Source: Linum tenue | Taxonomy: Eukaryota; Streptophyta; Magnoliopsida; Malpighiales; Linaceae | Reading direction: 5' to 3' | Assembly (NCBI GenBank): GCA_946122785.1 | Contig: CAMGYJ010000002.1 | Span: 63,079,703-63,143,702 of the forward strand | Length of the DNA stretch: 64,000 bases | Shown: piece by piece, positions 23,599 through 34,850 of the stretch | Numbering within the stretch: the first letter of the stretch is position 1 | How the letters are laid out: each line of letters begins with the position of its first letter | The notes under the pieces: generated by a model | What the model saw: the letters and a program-made list of their open reading frames with translations, nothing else | Told to the model about the DNA's origin: nothing | Database searches by the model: none | Position numbers and translations under genes: made by a program

Positions 23599-24076
23599 GA
23601 GTTGTAGCAAAATGTAAGCAAACACTTATGTAATGTTCAATTCCATTCTAGTTTGAGCAGTATCGTGATGTGTGGAAAACAAGTAAACTTCACTTTCAGT
23701 ATTGTTTTGCACGATCTGACCACTTCTATAACAAGTAATATAGACACCTTGTACCAAAGCTAAATCGTTTCAAAAGAAGTTGACAGCATTACATCTGCAC
23801 TATTTGGGACAAAATGAAGCGAGCCTGTACAGTATGCAAAATATGGTGAACCAACTGGAATCACCTTACAAGCTCGATTGAAATTGTTCCACAATGCTAG
23901 ATACTTGCGTAGTGTTTGGGAGAAGATGAATTGAGCTTGTACAAAATGCAAAATGTGGTGAACCAAACCGGAATCACCTTACAAGCTAAAATTGCAAACC
24001 TCCTGCCTATTAACATATTGTTCTTTCATAGACAAAAGTTAAAGACATAACAAAGAAACAATCCACACACACGTCT
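23599..24076. other. region between GRF pseudogene and MULE pseudogene
   Basis: It contains a direct repeat of about 120 bp: the segment near 23800-23880 (GGTGAACCAACTGGAATCACC...) recurs near 23935-23995. No coding region recognised; probably the joined 3' UTRs of the two convergent genes. Confidence 0.4.
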
Positions 24077-26013
24077 TCAAGCCATATGTTGTGGTTGAGA
24101 CTCAGGTTGAGTTGAAGGAGCTCTTGTTGTATCAATCTGAGTAGGTTGGGTTCCAATTCCCTCTGCAGAAGTACCAGCTCCATCTACCGATCCAGTTGCA
24201 AGATTCTCATAGATACAATCAACCCCTAGAGCCTATCTAACTTCTCCATCCACCACCAAGTTTCTGTGAAGGTTCCCATTTCTTGATTTCTACATAAGGA
24301 AAACAAACTTAAGGGTTCAAAGTCCAGAATATCATGTAAAGGTTCAAGGATTATATGGCATATGAGATTCTTACACGTGCTGGTGGGTTCAAATTCTCTG
24401 GACAACTCCTTGCATTATGGGTTGTTGACCGACATTTAAAGTAGTGCATAACCCTCTAAGAATACCACACAAGACACCAATCAATCATATTCTCAAAATA
24501 TTCAAACTAGCACATGAACAAGTGGCATACCTTTTGACGGGTTGATCCTTCAGCCTGCAGCCCTCAACCGCTGCCGCGGTTTGATCCTCAAGTTTGTGGA
24601 TTGGGGCATTTTCTCACGTTGTGCCCTGTACTCCCACAGTTTGAGCAATGCAACAACACTCCTTTTTTTGACATTCCTGTACCCGAAGGCCTCCCATCCT
24701 TGTGCAACCTTTTCTCAAGTTCACCTGCTACCTTTCTCCTTTTCTTTTTTGGTCTCCCTGGCATTGCTTTTTTCTTTGGAGGGTATAGTGGATACCCTTC
24801 AGCCCTAGGCCAGGCTTGCTGCCCCACAAGACATGGAATCCCTACTTTGTAAACTTTAGCAACAATAGGTACAAAGTAGAAAGGATCCACGTAATCTTTC
24901 AAGTGCAACCTCATTAGCCCAAGCTTGACCTCTACCATGTGCTCGCTGCTGGCTAGAGAAACACACTTCCTTGCATCTTCATCCTTTTTCAGTATCTCAC
25001 TCATAAGACGTGGGCAAATCAAACCATGCATCCTTTCAAACTTCTTGTGCTTCTTCTTCATCATCACCATAATATGAGTTCTGATACCCTCTATAGGGTG
25101 TCATTTGAGAATGCGTACCATGGAACACTTCCATCTTTTGGGTGGCAGCTCGAAAATCATGCTCATTAGTCGCATAAACAACCTCCCAATACACTCCTCT
25201 CATGTGCTCGTTCTCCATCTTAGTCTTCCAATTAGCAAAGACGTGTCGGGCGCACTTCCTATGCTCTGCAAATGGCATGACTTCATGAATTGCTTCAACT
25301 AGTCCCTGAAATAATGTTGTAATATTAGAATGCAGAAAATATGATGTTGGAATGTAAAAAATCATGTACAGAAATCATCACTTACCTTTTGTTGGTCTGA
25401 AATTACACTCCAACCGTTTCCATCACCGAATCCTAACTCTTCTTGGAGAGTGTTCAGAAACCAAGTCCAAGAACTTCTATTTCCCCCCTCAACGACGGCC
25501 CACGCAAATGGAACAATATGGTTGTTTCCATCCTTGGCCACAACAGTGATTAACATCCCAGACACTTCACCTTTCAAAAAGGCACCATCGAGAGAGAAAA
25601 TGGGGCGACAACCAGCCAACACATCTTTTCTAAGGCTAGAGAAACCGATGTAGATTCTCTTGAAATACACCTTGTCCTCTAGTCCAAGTGCACTGTAGCC
25701 AATGCCACAAGTCCAAAATAGGACAATTGATCAACATCAACGTTGAACTTCTCAAAAAAAGCCCCACATATAGTGGTTCATCACCAGAGAAGTCCATCTC
25801 GCCTCCGTGATGGTAGTCAATCTCCATGTATTCAGTCATCTGCATAGTCCAAGTGCACTGTAGCCAATGCCACAAGTCCAAAATAGGACAATTGATCAAC
25901 ATCAACGTTGAACTTCTAAAAAAAAAAATCCCCACATATCGTGGTTCATCACCAGAGAAGTCCATCTCGCCTCCGTGATGGCAGTCATTCTCCATGTATT
26001 CAGTCATCTGCAT
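24077..26013 (-). pseudogene. MULE (MuDR-type) transposase, internally deleted
   Basis: The minus strand encodes pieces of a Mutator-like transposase. 25386-25670 has the first catalytic Asp region (PIFSLDGAFLKGEVSGML, then AWAVVEGGNRSSWTWFL) ending at a good donor QQK|GTAAGT. The next exon starts at 25305 (GLVEAIHEVMPFAEHRKCARHVF). After about 25070 the protein jumps to a region normally far downstream: the part with the third catalytic residue and the SWIM finger (C-x-C ... C-x-H) is absent. The tail has AMPGRPKKKRRK and a zinc knuckle CSNCGSTGHNVRKC. The last exon (TQPESQPQHMA) ends at 24077. The 5' part carries a 165-bp tandem duplication. The protein cannot be functional. Confidence 0.82.
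25681..26013. repeat. 165-bp tandem duplication inside the MULE
   Basis: The segment starting AGTCCAAGTGCACTG at 25681 recurs at 25846, and both copies end in TTCAGTCATCTGCAT. They differ at few positions, mainly in a poly-A run, so the duplication is fairly recent. On the minus strand it duplicates the codons for an MDFSGDEP..YVG stretch. Confidence 0.88.
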
Positions 26014-27406
26014 GGTCAAGTATTATAGAGGTTGTTATATTGCTTGGAAACAAAGAGACACAACAACATATGCAGCCAACCAGCAAATAAACAAGGGATT
26101 TTTCGAAGGATGCAACAAACAACCATAAAATATTCTCGTTCACATGTGTTGGTTATCAAAATATGGGGAAATTAGAATTCCATTCCACTGCAATTGACCA
26201 TTATATCCACCAATTCCAGTTTATTTCACGCTGATACAAGGGCAATTTTGTGAACAATCTGAAAAGGTCCAACTGTGGTCCTCACAACCAACTTGCACGA
26301 ACGGTTTCAAAGAATCAAACTATAAATAGCGGACAACATGGCATGACTGGAATCGATACAACCCTAAGCCAACAGAATGGGTAATGTTCGAATTGGAGAA
26401 TCGGTACTGAAAACCTAATTTTCCTATACTGGTAAGCTTTTGACGGAACAAACCTCAGAGCCACCTTACCTTCGTCACGAGAATCGTCCAGTCTGGCTTC
26501 GATCTGTCTACCCAAAGTCGTTGACCGCTCCGGAACGATTCGACAGAATCAGCTACAGTCTCCTCGGTCGCGTCGATTACACTTCCTCTGGCGCGGGACA
26601 GCTGTGCGATTTCGTCGGATGAAGTGGGGGGGGGGGGACTCAGGCGATGGCAGTCTCACCACCACGCCTGCAGGACGGTGAGTGGATCCTCGTCGACGAC
26701 TTCGTGTCTTCGGAGACGAAGGGGGTGATGGATAGATGAGAGAAGAAGGGGTTGAGGATAAGAATTGGGTGAGTGGATGTGAGAGGAGGGGAGGGGTAAT
26801 ATTTATTTTATTTTTTTACGTTTTATGTTATTATTTACTTAATCAATTCCACCTGGATGCCATGTTATCAGTTCCACCTAAGTTTTTTTTTGCCAGGTCA
26901 GCATTTGGATTACTAATATACATTCAAGAAATTCTGGTGTGCATTTGGTAGGTTACTCATATGAATTTGTGTACTTTTATCAAATATAAACCTTTTTATG
27001 TGTTATAGTACTAATATTTTTTGTTGAATAATACCAATAAGCATACCATATCGAATAACATGATTTATATAAAAAAAAGAATTTATTCTGCATTGATTTT
27101 TTTTTTTGGTAGAATATTCTGCATTGATTTAATTACACGTCAAAGCACTCTGTCGAATTCACCCATGTGGAACAATTGATTTCCTTGTACAACCCATAAC
27201 AATAAAACAAAATCTCAGAGAAAGTCAAATACAGAACCAAATTTACACAATCGCACCATTATTCGAAACAAAGAAGAGAAAAGAATCGTTCAATTACAAG
27301 AAAAAAACAGTTCAAACTCAAGATTTCACGTCTTCTTTTTTATCCCACCAACAAATGAAAATCAAAAGAAAACGCAGAGGAATTCAATTTAACGAATGTC
27401 GCCGTC
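26014..27406. other. MULE 5' flank and intergenic DNA
   Basis: It has a GC-richer leader-like part (26440-26760) with a G run near 26625-26637, then AT-rich DNA. A segment near 26840-26900 (GTTCCACCTAAG ... GCCAGGTCAGC) could be a MULE terminus, but no firm inverted match to the 22.6-kb side was seen. The last 200 bp probably include the 3' UTR of the fasciclin gene. Confidence 0.35.
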
Positions 27407-28153
27407 TCAAAACAGAGCTCCCAAGAAGCAGAGCATTCCCAGCCCAAACCCCCGGCCCAAATTCCTCCCGCCAGCCCCATTCGGCGCCGCCGTCGGCCCA
27501 GCCGGCTGCGAATCCACCGTGGAATCGGTGTCCCCACCGCCGGACACCCCTCGCGGCCGCGCGCCGGGAGCCGCCCCTGGCGCCGGGGTCCCAAACAGCT
27601 CCTCCGGCAGCAGAACCTTGTCCACCTGGTAAACCGCCAGCGGGAAAGTCTGGGCGAGCGGGTTGTTGATGGGGGTGTCGACGACTCCCGTGGAGACGTT
27701 GACCTGGTTCCCCTGGCCCGTGAAGTTGAGCCCGTAGGCCCCGCCGTCCTGGCCCGTGGCCTGGGTCCGGACCGGGTTGGGCACGAGCAGGAGGCTGCTG
27801 AGGGAGTAGAACTTGGGCGCCACGTGGTAGAGCACGAGCTGGACCTGCTGCTGGACGGAGAGGTCGTTGAGGGCGCCGGACTTGAGGTTCTGGAAGGCGT
27901 TGTCGGTGGGCGCGAAGACGGTCATCCCTTCGCTGGAGCTGTTGAGCTGGATGGGGATCTGGTTCCCGACCTGGGTGGTGTTGAGGAGGCGGAGGAAGGT
28001 GGTGAATTGGCCGTTCTTCTCGAGGATTGCGGTCAGGTTGACCGGGCCGGCCGGTCCGGCCGGGGCGGGGGCGGATGGGGTGGTTTGGGCGTTGGTTTGG
28101 AGGAGGAGGAGGAGAAGGGAGGCGAGGAGGATGGTGTTGGAGGTGGAAGCCAT
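27407..28153 (-). CDS. fasciclin-like arabinogalactan protein, single FAS1 domain
   Basis: A secreted, GPI-anchored cell-wall glycoprotein of the FLA family; single-FAS1 members of the FLA11/FLA12 group are tied to secondary-wall formation. I chose the ATG at 28153 ([19 protein letters not shown]), which gives an ideal signal peptide; the upstream ATG would add 38 unrelated residues. 248 aa, one exon. After the signal comes an AGP stretch ([14 protein letters not shown]), then FAS1. Its H1 box is [11 protein letters not shown], its YH motif is VLYHVAP, and its H2 box is [23 protein letters not shown] second Ala/Pro/Gly-rich segment ([11 protein letters not shown]) precedes a hydrophobic GPI-type tail ([14 protein letters not shown]). 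N-glycosylation sites NTT, NSS, NFT and NVS are visible. GC content is far above the flanks. The plus-strand frames here are shadows. Confidence 0.93.
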   Translation of the reverse strand: MASTSNTILLASLLLLLLQTNAQTTPSAPAPAGPAGPVNLTAILEKNGQFTTFLRLLNTTQVGNQIPIQLNSSSEGMTVFAPTDNAFQNLKSGALNDLSVQQQVQLVLYHVAPKFYSLSSLLLVPNPVRTQATGQDGGAYGLNFTGQGNQVNVSTGVVDTPINNPLAQTFPLAVYQVDKVLLPEELFGTPAPGAAPGARPRGVSGGGDTDSTVDSQPAGPTAAPNGAGGRNLGRGFGLGMLCFLGALF

Positions 28154-28221
28154 GGTTGGTTTAATTTGTTTGAGTGAGTTAGTGTGTGTGTGTGTGTTTG
28201 TGGGAATGGTGGAGAGTGGGA

Positions 28222-28228
28222 TTATAAA
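28222..28228 (-). promoter_or_regulatory. TATA-like box of the fasciclin gene
   Basis: The minus strand reads TTTATAA about 70 bp upstream of the ATG at 28153. A GT microsatellite at about 28180-28198 lies between the two, within the 5' UTR. Confidence 0.4.
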
Positions 28229-28379
28229 TGGTGTGTGTGGAGGATTGGGAATGGGTGGTGTTGCCAAGCTGGAGGAGGGTTTTGGATTTGCTGGAATGAG
28301 CTGTCTACGAATTTGTGGATCGAAGAAGATGACAAATTGGGAGGGACAAACGAAATGAGACGCAAATCATAATAGAAGG

Positions 28380-29388
28380 CAACCTTTTATTGTTCTGAGG
28401 GGGAATGAAAGGAATGATAGGAATGAGTTTGATTCCGTTAAAGTAAGGTAGAGAGATCGACCAATAAGACTTTATCTATAGGTAGTTATTTTGGAAATTG
28501 TGCGGCAAAATCCTCAACTAGCATGAATCATATGGTCAGTTTGGAGAAGCACATGAAATTAACCATTTCGGTTTAAAATAGAAGCACATGAAATTGTGGG
28601 TTTATGTATAATGCACTAGTGGGAGAGGGAGAGTGTAGGTCCTGTTTTTGGGCGGGTAGTGAAGCAGCACTAATTCGGTCGGTGGCTGGTTTGGTTTGTA
28701 TGCAAATGCAAAGCAGGATCGGTCGGTCACATGCAAGCAATGCATCACAAACAACCTCTCTCAAGTCTCAACTAATGCCATTGACTTCAATAATTTTTTC
28801 GGTGAGTTGGAAATATAGATCATAGTATATGCAACTTGCTTAATTAGCTGTTAACTGATTGTGTCCAACTTGGCGTAACCACTCGTATTATTAGGGATTA
28901 TAAATCAATCTGTGTACTGTATATCAATTGATTTCTTTCTTAGTTCAGCATTAATTTTAGTCTCGAAGAGGCAGTAAAGAAAAAAGGATTTGCCTCTTCT
29001 AATTCCCATCGTTGGCCAATAACTCGGCGCAATTTTGTTGTTAGGAGAGAAGCTATGTTTCTGCATTGCCAACTTGCATCCAAGTTTAGTTGCATATCAC
29101 TTTCAGCTCAGGTTCAATGTCGTGGTTCATTGCCACATGATGATTGATGTGACATTCTATGGATACAATGGGCCAAAATATACATCTAATAAGTCCATTC
29201 TTAGTTAATAATTAGGCCTACCATTTCATTAATCGAAGCACATGGGCCCAAATATCCACAAAATAGGCCCATCATTGAAAATGGAAGGGTCTTAGAATGC
29301 AAGACTCATCATTGATAACCAAGGACGAAGGTCCAAAAGTAGTCAAATTAGTCCCGTACTCGGCGAGAGTTCTTGAACTCCACAAAGA
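28380..29388. other. upstream intergenic DNA
   Basis: No gene recognised. The open frames on both strands around 28573-28825 overlap and look like chance. Confidence 0.4.
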
Positions 29389-29391
29389 TTA

Positions 29392-30071
29392 AAGGTGGTT
29401 TGCTTTATAGATTTGAAAAATGAAAATTTTGATTAAAATTTAAGATTTTGAAAAATGAAAATTTTGATTAAAATTTAAGATTTTACCAAATTATGGATAT
29501 ATATGATGGAATTGTCCTATTTGATTTTTCGTACAAACCATCATTTGCTTGTTGGATTTTTATGGGTTTTGCATTTGTGGTTGTATTAGGAATTTATTTG
29601 AGTACCCTTATTGAGCATTATTTATTTTACATTATAATTTTTGTTATAAAGCAATTTTTATCCAATAGCTTCGTCCAACTACCACAAACGGAACAAATGA
29701 ACATCATTAATCAATAACGTACAACTTCATATTATATACACAATTAGACAATTCCCTAAGGTTTTCAATGTTGCAAAGTATGCTTTGGGATTAACCATGT
29801 AGTGCTTGCGTGCAATGAATAATAAATGAATATTGAATGCAAAATTAATATGTACTACATGTTGGTCAATAGTAAATGAAAGAGGATAAGTTGGTGATTA
29901 ATGAAATAAGTAGGGTTAAAATTGCAAAAAGTTATGATGGACTTTGTACCCCAACACAAATTCCACCTCTTGAGGTGGAATTCTCAAGTCTGTGGGATCC
30001 ACGGATTTGGCCCATTAAAGTCCGTGGGCTCCACGGATTTATTCCGGCTAAATCTATCAAGCAAACGACAG
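29392..30071. mobile_element. PIF/Harbinger-type MITE, about 680 bp, eroded
   Basis: The ends are AAGGTGGTTTGCTTTATAGA and the inverse of TCTGTCGTTTGCTTGATAGA. The inner part GTTTGCTT.ATAGATTT is conserved. Flanks are TTA (29389-29391) and TTG (30072-30074), an eroded TTA duplication. It contains a 35-bp tandem duplication (GAAAAATGAAAATTTTGATT...) at about 29412-29482. Near its right end is the same GTGGG.TCCACGGATTTGG module as in the complete MITE at 39661-40514, so the two belong to one family. Confidence 0.6.
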
Positions 30072-30074
30072 ATT

Positions 30075-31366
30075 GTGTACAAATTTCATGATCCTTAGTA
30101 ATATTGACTTGACAACATGATACTGACTTGGAAGAGACACATGAAGGTCAACATTCCAAAATTTTAGTATTTTAACTAAGAAAATAGTTATAAAATTATT
30201 AACAATAAAGTAAAAATGGCTAATATTTTAATGCATTATGTAAAATATGACTAATCAATAGAATTTTAATAGGTTAGGATAATATAATAAAAATCTAAAA
30301 GAAGTTTGATAAAAAATATACATGGCCCTTAACGAAGACCAAAACTAAACTACCAAGTACACTCGCAAGACTAAACTAAACGAAGACCAAAACAGAAGTA
30401 AGCATCCAGAGTTCGATGCATGAGTTTCATAGATATTCATGAGCAGGTACTTAATTATACTTGCACATAAGCACAAGACATGTTTGATGATAAGAACCTC
30501 GTTCCTTTTCTTCAAAATCTAAAATAGGAAAGAGGACCAAGCTCTAACAACAGTAACCATTGCAATATTTTTGTGTATTGTTGTTGATATTATTTGAATC
30601 AAATTATCTGGCTACGATTAGAAGTCATGAGGGTCTTGCTGTCAAGTCACCAAGTGGGATCCACGGGCAACGCCCCGCTCAGAAAGTTTGGGGGAGCAAT
30701 GCTTCCCCCAATCCACGGTGCATGAGCTAAATGAAGTTTGGATTTCTGTTATGAACGTGATTTGTAACCTTATTCTTTTATCAGATTGGATTAGGGTTAG
30801 ACAACATGATTTGTAACTTTATTCTCTTACTCCTTTATAATTTGTATCTTCTCGGAGTATAGTGAAACTGGTTCTCTCCTGTGTGTGGACTAGCTGCCAC
30901 ACATTGTGTTATTGAACCAAGTAAATTCGTATGTCATGTTCGTTATTGCTTTTGTTTTTCTTAGTTTGTTGATCCTCCAACTTTCCTATCCGTAAAAACA
31001 GTAGTGACAAATTGTCATCTCTCTATTACGTTTTTTTTATGAAGGTATTTCAAATCCAAGACTTAACCGTTTGAACCGAAAACGGGCGAGATCTTAGTAG
31101 TTGGAGAAACCGACGGCCAAGAAGAGCCATTTCCATTCGAACAAAATAAAAATAGCCAATACGAACAATTCATTCCATTCCAAAGATTCCAATGCATGCA
31201 GTCTCAACTTTTTTTTTCTTTTTCTTCTGATGAGACCTTTCGCTTTATTAACTGCCTTTGATGGAACTTTAAACTAGAGACATCTAAAAACAACAACCAC
31301 ATCAAGAAAACAGTTGGAAACGATACAAAGAGCTAGCGGGAGAGGATTATTAGTTTTTCAACTTTT
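30075..31366. other. intergenic DNA and O-methyltransferase 3' flank
   Basis: AT-rich, without a recognised gene. A segment near 31085-31135 (CGAGATCTTAGTAGTTGGAGAAACCG...) resembles the 3' end of the O-methyltransferase coding region at about 31400-31450 (GAGATCTTGTAGTTGGAGAAACCGGCGGCC...). It may be a fragment of a duplicated last exon. Confidence 0.45.
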
Positions 31367-32640
31367 TCAAGGGAAGACTTCAATGACTGATCTTAGACCC
31401 ATAACGGTTGAGATCTTGTAGTTGGAGAAACCGGCGGCCGAGAAGAGCCGTTTCCACTCTTTCTCTGTTCGTTCTTTGCCGTTGACCATAGCCATCATGA
31501 ACAAGTCGAAGCAGAGCTGAACTTCACCGAAATTCCTCTCTCCCAGCCTCTTCTCGTCAACCACCATATCTATGATGATCAGCTTCCCCTTTGGCGACGC
31601 GATTGCTTCTTTACAAACTTTGAGTACCTTTATGCAATTCTCCTCGTCCCAATCATGCAGGATCCACTGCATGCATGCATGCATCAACAACTCATTCATC
31701 GTTGTTTTTTTTTTTTTTGTCATAGATAAGAGTATAATAATAAGATAGTTAAAGTACAACAATGGACCAAACATCGAACTGTCGATAAAAGGACATTCGT
31801 AGTAGGACCCACCTTAAGTAAAACAGCGTCAGCTTGCGGTACGCTGAGGAACATGTCCCCGCCGACAAATTCCAGATTCCCTTCTCCCTGGAGACCCTTG
31901 ACCACATGAGGACGATCCAGAACGGTGCACTTGATCTCGGGAAACGCTTTGGCGACGGCCGCCGCCATGGTCCCGGCGCCGCCGCCCACGTCCACCAGCG
32001 ACGCCACGCCGTCGAACATGTCCCTGCACCTCGACACCAGGACCTCCCCGACCAGCTTGGAGTCGTTGGTCATGCAGTCGTAGAAGGTGGCCATCAGCTC
32101 GCCGGAAGGGTCCCGGGTCTCGAGGTATCCCCAGAACGACGCCGTCCCGTGCGCGATCTCCCATGGGGTGCGGCTGCCGTCCTCCCGGAGCCACGTGTCG
32201 AGAAACGACCACGGTTCCTGCATCAGCGGGTGGAAGAGGAAGAGCACGCTCGACGTGTGCCTCACCTCCACGGCGGCTTTGTCGTCGTCGTCTTCCCCGC
32301 CGCCGGGGCTCAGCAGCAGTCGCGACGACGCGTTCAGCGAGTACCATTCGTCGTCGGCGGCGTCGGGGGATGGTTTGGGTTCGGGGTTGAAGAGGGCGGC
32401 GTTGTGGGCGAGGATGCGCATGATGCAGCGGAAGGGTTCGGTCTTGGAAGGTGGGATTTGGAGGGTGGAGAGGAGGGCGGTGAGTGGGACGGCGGCGGCG
32501 CCGCCGTGCTTGTGGATGGCGTCGGGGATGCGGAGGTGGATGGCGCACTTCAAGCACATGGAGATCATTTGGTTGAAGGAGCAGCTCCATAGGCGAGCTT
32601 GAGCGCCCAGGATCACATCTTGGGAATCCTTTGTCTTCAT
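31367..32640 (-). CDS. plant O-methyltransferase (COMT family), 2 exons
   Basis: A SAM-dependent enzyme that methylates hydroxyl groups of phenolics such as flavonoids, stilbenes or phenylpropanoids; the substrate cannot be told from sequence. Exon 1 is 31813-32640 (ATG at 32640) and exon 2 is 31367-31666. The splice sites are AAG|GTGGGT and TGCAG|TGG, in frame; 375 aa. The N-terminal dimerisation domain includes MCLKCAIHLRIPDAIHKHGG. The SAM-binding core is SLVDVGGGAGTMAAAVAKAF, then CTVLDRPHVV and GGDMF. The catalytic His is in WILHDWDEENC. Acidic partners lie in DMVVDEK and FGEVQL, and the tail is the typical FSNYKISTVMGLRSVIEVFP. A second family member with the same exon layout lies at 48253-50038. 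Exon 1 is strongly GC-rich, so long shadow frames appear on other strands. Confidence 0.93.
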
Positions 32641-32705
32641 TTCTTAATTAGGTGGTTTAAGTAATAAAATGTTTTGTAGGTAATTGGTAGAGAGTGTTTG
32701 TTGAG

Positions 32706-32713
32706 TTTATATA
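32706..32713 (-). promoter_or_regulatory. TATA box of the first O-methyltransferase
   Basis: The minus strand reads TATATAAA, about 66 bp upstream of the ATG at 32640. Confidence 0.55.
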
Positions 32714-34850
32714 GACAAGTTTAGGAAGGTGATAATTACCTAGTGGAGGTGGAAAGTGGAAACTAGCTAGAGTTGGGGATTGGATCTAGTAATTTCGGGG
32801 AGGGTGATCTCGGGTTATGGGTCATGCGGATTAGGTCCTGTTGGGTTGGTCGATTTCGAGTAAAACAGATATTGATCGAACCTAAAATTTTAGGACATTT
32901 CGTGTTCTCATAAACAAGAGCAAATATGCTTCATTTAATAACAAAAACACACAAATTTTCACATAGTTCATTAAACAAGGGAGTCCAAATATTCTAAAAC
33001 TCTCACACGTTAATGAAAAGAAATACAAACGGTAAAGAGCGTCAATAAAAGTTATGAAAGTAATACATGGATATTTGATTATTCTTACATTCCAAAATTT
33101 CCTTTCAAATTTTTATGATTTTTTAAAACATTTTCACCAATTTATGAAATGAAATTTTTATTTTATAAATGAGTTCAATTTGAAGCATATCAACCCGACC
33201 ATCCACCCAACACCCCAAGGATTCTGATAACTTGAGTAACTCGCAAACCCAATTAAAATTTCTTAGACGGGTCTGACCGGCCGGTCAACTACCAGCAGGG
33301 ATGAAATATAACTAGGGGAGGTGGAAACACTTTCTGGGTGTTTGGTATTCGTAACCGCCATACATAACTACCGGTTACTCATCTACGGCAGCAAATCTAC
33401 GGTGAGGAGCGAAACAAAATCTGCAAACATTAATTATAACTTTCCCCCCGTTGAATTCATTACTGTTTCCTCTTCTTTTTTGTCTTCAATCTAATTGTAA
33501 CGTACTCATTCTTCCCCATAGATCTGTTGGTCTAGTTAATGTTTGTAGATTTTCTTGTCTTCTTCACCGTAGATCTCCTGTTCTAAATTCCCGGAAAGGG
33601 GGCGAAAAGAAAAAAAGAAGCTTGGATTGTTCACCACCTCCGTACGTCAGCCCCACCCACGACAGCGAAAACAACCGAAATTCATTCCCGGCCGGTCACG
33701 AATTTGACGAGGATCTTCTTCTTAATGCCCCTGTTGCCCTGCATGACGGCACAAGTTTTTTGAACGACGACGCACTGACGTGAAGCCAACGTTGCTCTGG
33801 TGACTTCCTTCTTCGCCGCTCGACGATCGTAATTACGGAGAGGAAACACTCAAAGGCTTGGTTGGGGAGCCAGAAATTTAGGGCACTTCTCTTCTCTCTG
33901 CCGCAACATTTTACCTCTTATCATCAATTTTTTCTATAAAATAAATTGATAAAAGTCGTCCTTAAAATTACTATTGATCGTCAACAAAGTTACACTTTTG
34001 ACCTTTTGACATCTTTTGGCTTTTGCAAACAAACATCACTTACTAAAAAAAAATGAAAAACACTCAATTTCCCACACTCTCGAATTCATCGTTGACATTC
34101 TCGAGTCATAATCATTGGGAATACTTCCGAATCATGAGTAGCGATTCCGACGAGGTAAAAATCCGATCCCAAAACCCATCAACCGAAGCCAATTTTCGGT
34201 TGTACCATGGCTCAACCTAAGGCAATTTTTGGTTGTACCATGGACCAACCGAAAATCACCTTCGGTTGAGGGGTTTTGGACTTTTTGTGGATTTGTTTGG
34301 TTTATATCAATAATTTTCTATTTTTCTACTACGATTTATGGTTCGGTTCATAAGATAATTTGTTGGATTTTGGTTTATATATTTTTTAGATTTATGGAAG
34401 GGGGAGGGGTTGTTTGTTTTGAATCTCCAAAGTAGGCACCATGAAACTGTTTTTACACTGAAACAACATATTAGGTCGACCTAATCCTAACCGAGGTCAA
34501 CCTAATCCTAACCGAGGTTGCCCGAAAAGTGCAAGTTACGGTTGACTTGCAAGTCACCATAGCAAAGTCCAAATATAATTTAGTTGGAAAAATAATTCTC
34601 TACTAATACGTAACCATTTTAGTGGATTTATGCGACTAAAAATATTAGTTGTCCTAAAAATCACTAAAGATTATATCAATAAAATTCAGAAACATATTTT
34701 GTTACCAATTTTTGTGGTTATATATAGTTTAATTTGTTTGTAAAAATTATTCTTGAGTTAGTGACCATTTTAGTGTGTTGATGTGAGCAAATGTATTAGT
34801 TACTTTAAAATGCACCGAGTGTGGTGAACAATAATTTTGGCTTAAATTCA
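32714..34850. other. intergenic DNA
   Basis: No supported gene. An ATG-started frame at 33451-33783 has no family features. Two direct copies of a TCGGTTGTACCATGG segment lie near 34196 and 34229. A repeated CGACCTAATCCTAACCGAGGT lies near 34473-34517. Confidence 0.4.

Noticed and set aside
27355..28358. Long plus-strand frames opposite the fasciclin gene
   Set aside because: They are shadows of the GC-rich minus-strand gene; no domain makes sense on the plus strand.
31829..32602. 250-residue Arg/Pro/His-rich frames overlapping the first O-methyltransferase
   Set aside because: They are out-of-frame readings of the GC-rich exon 1; the same artefact recurs in the second gene at 49236-50035.
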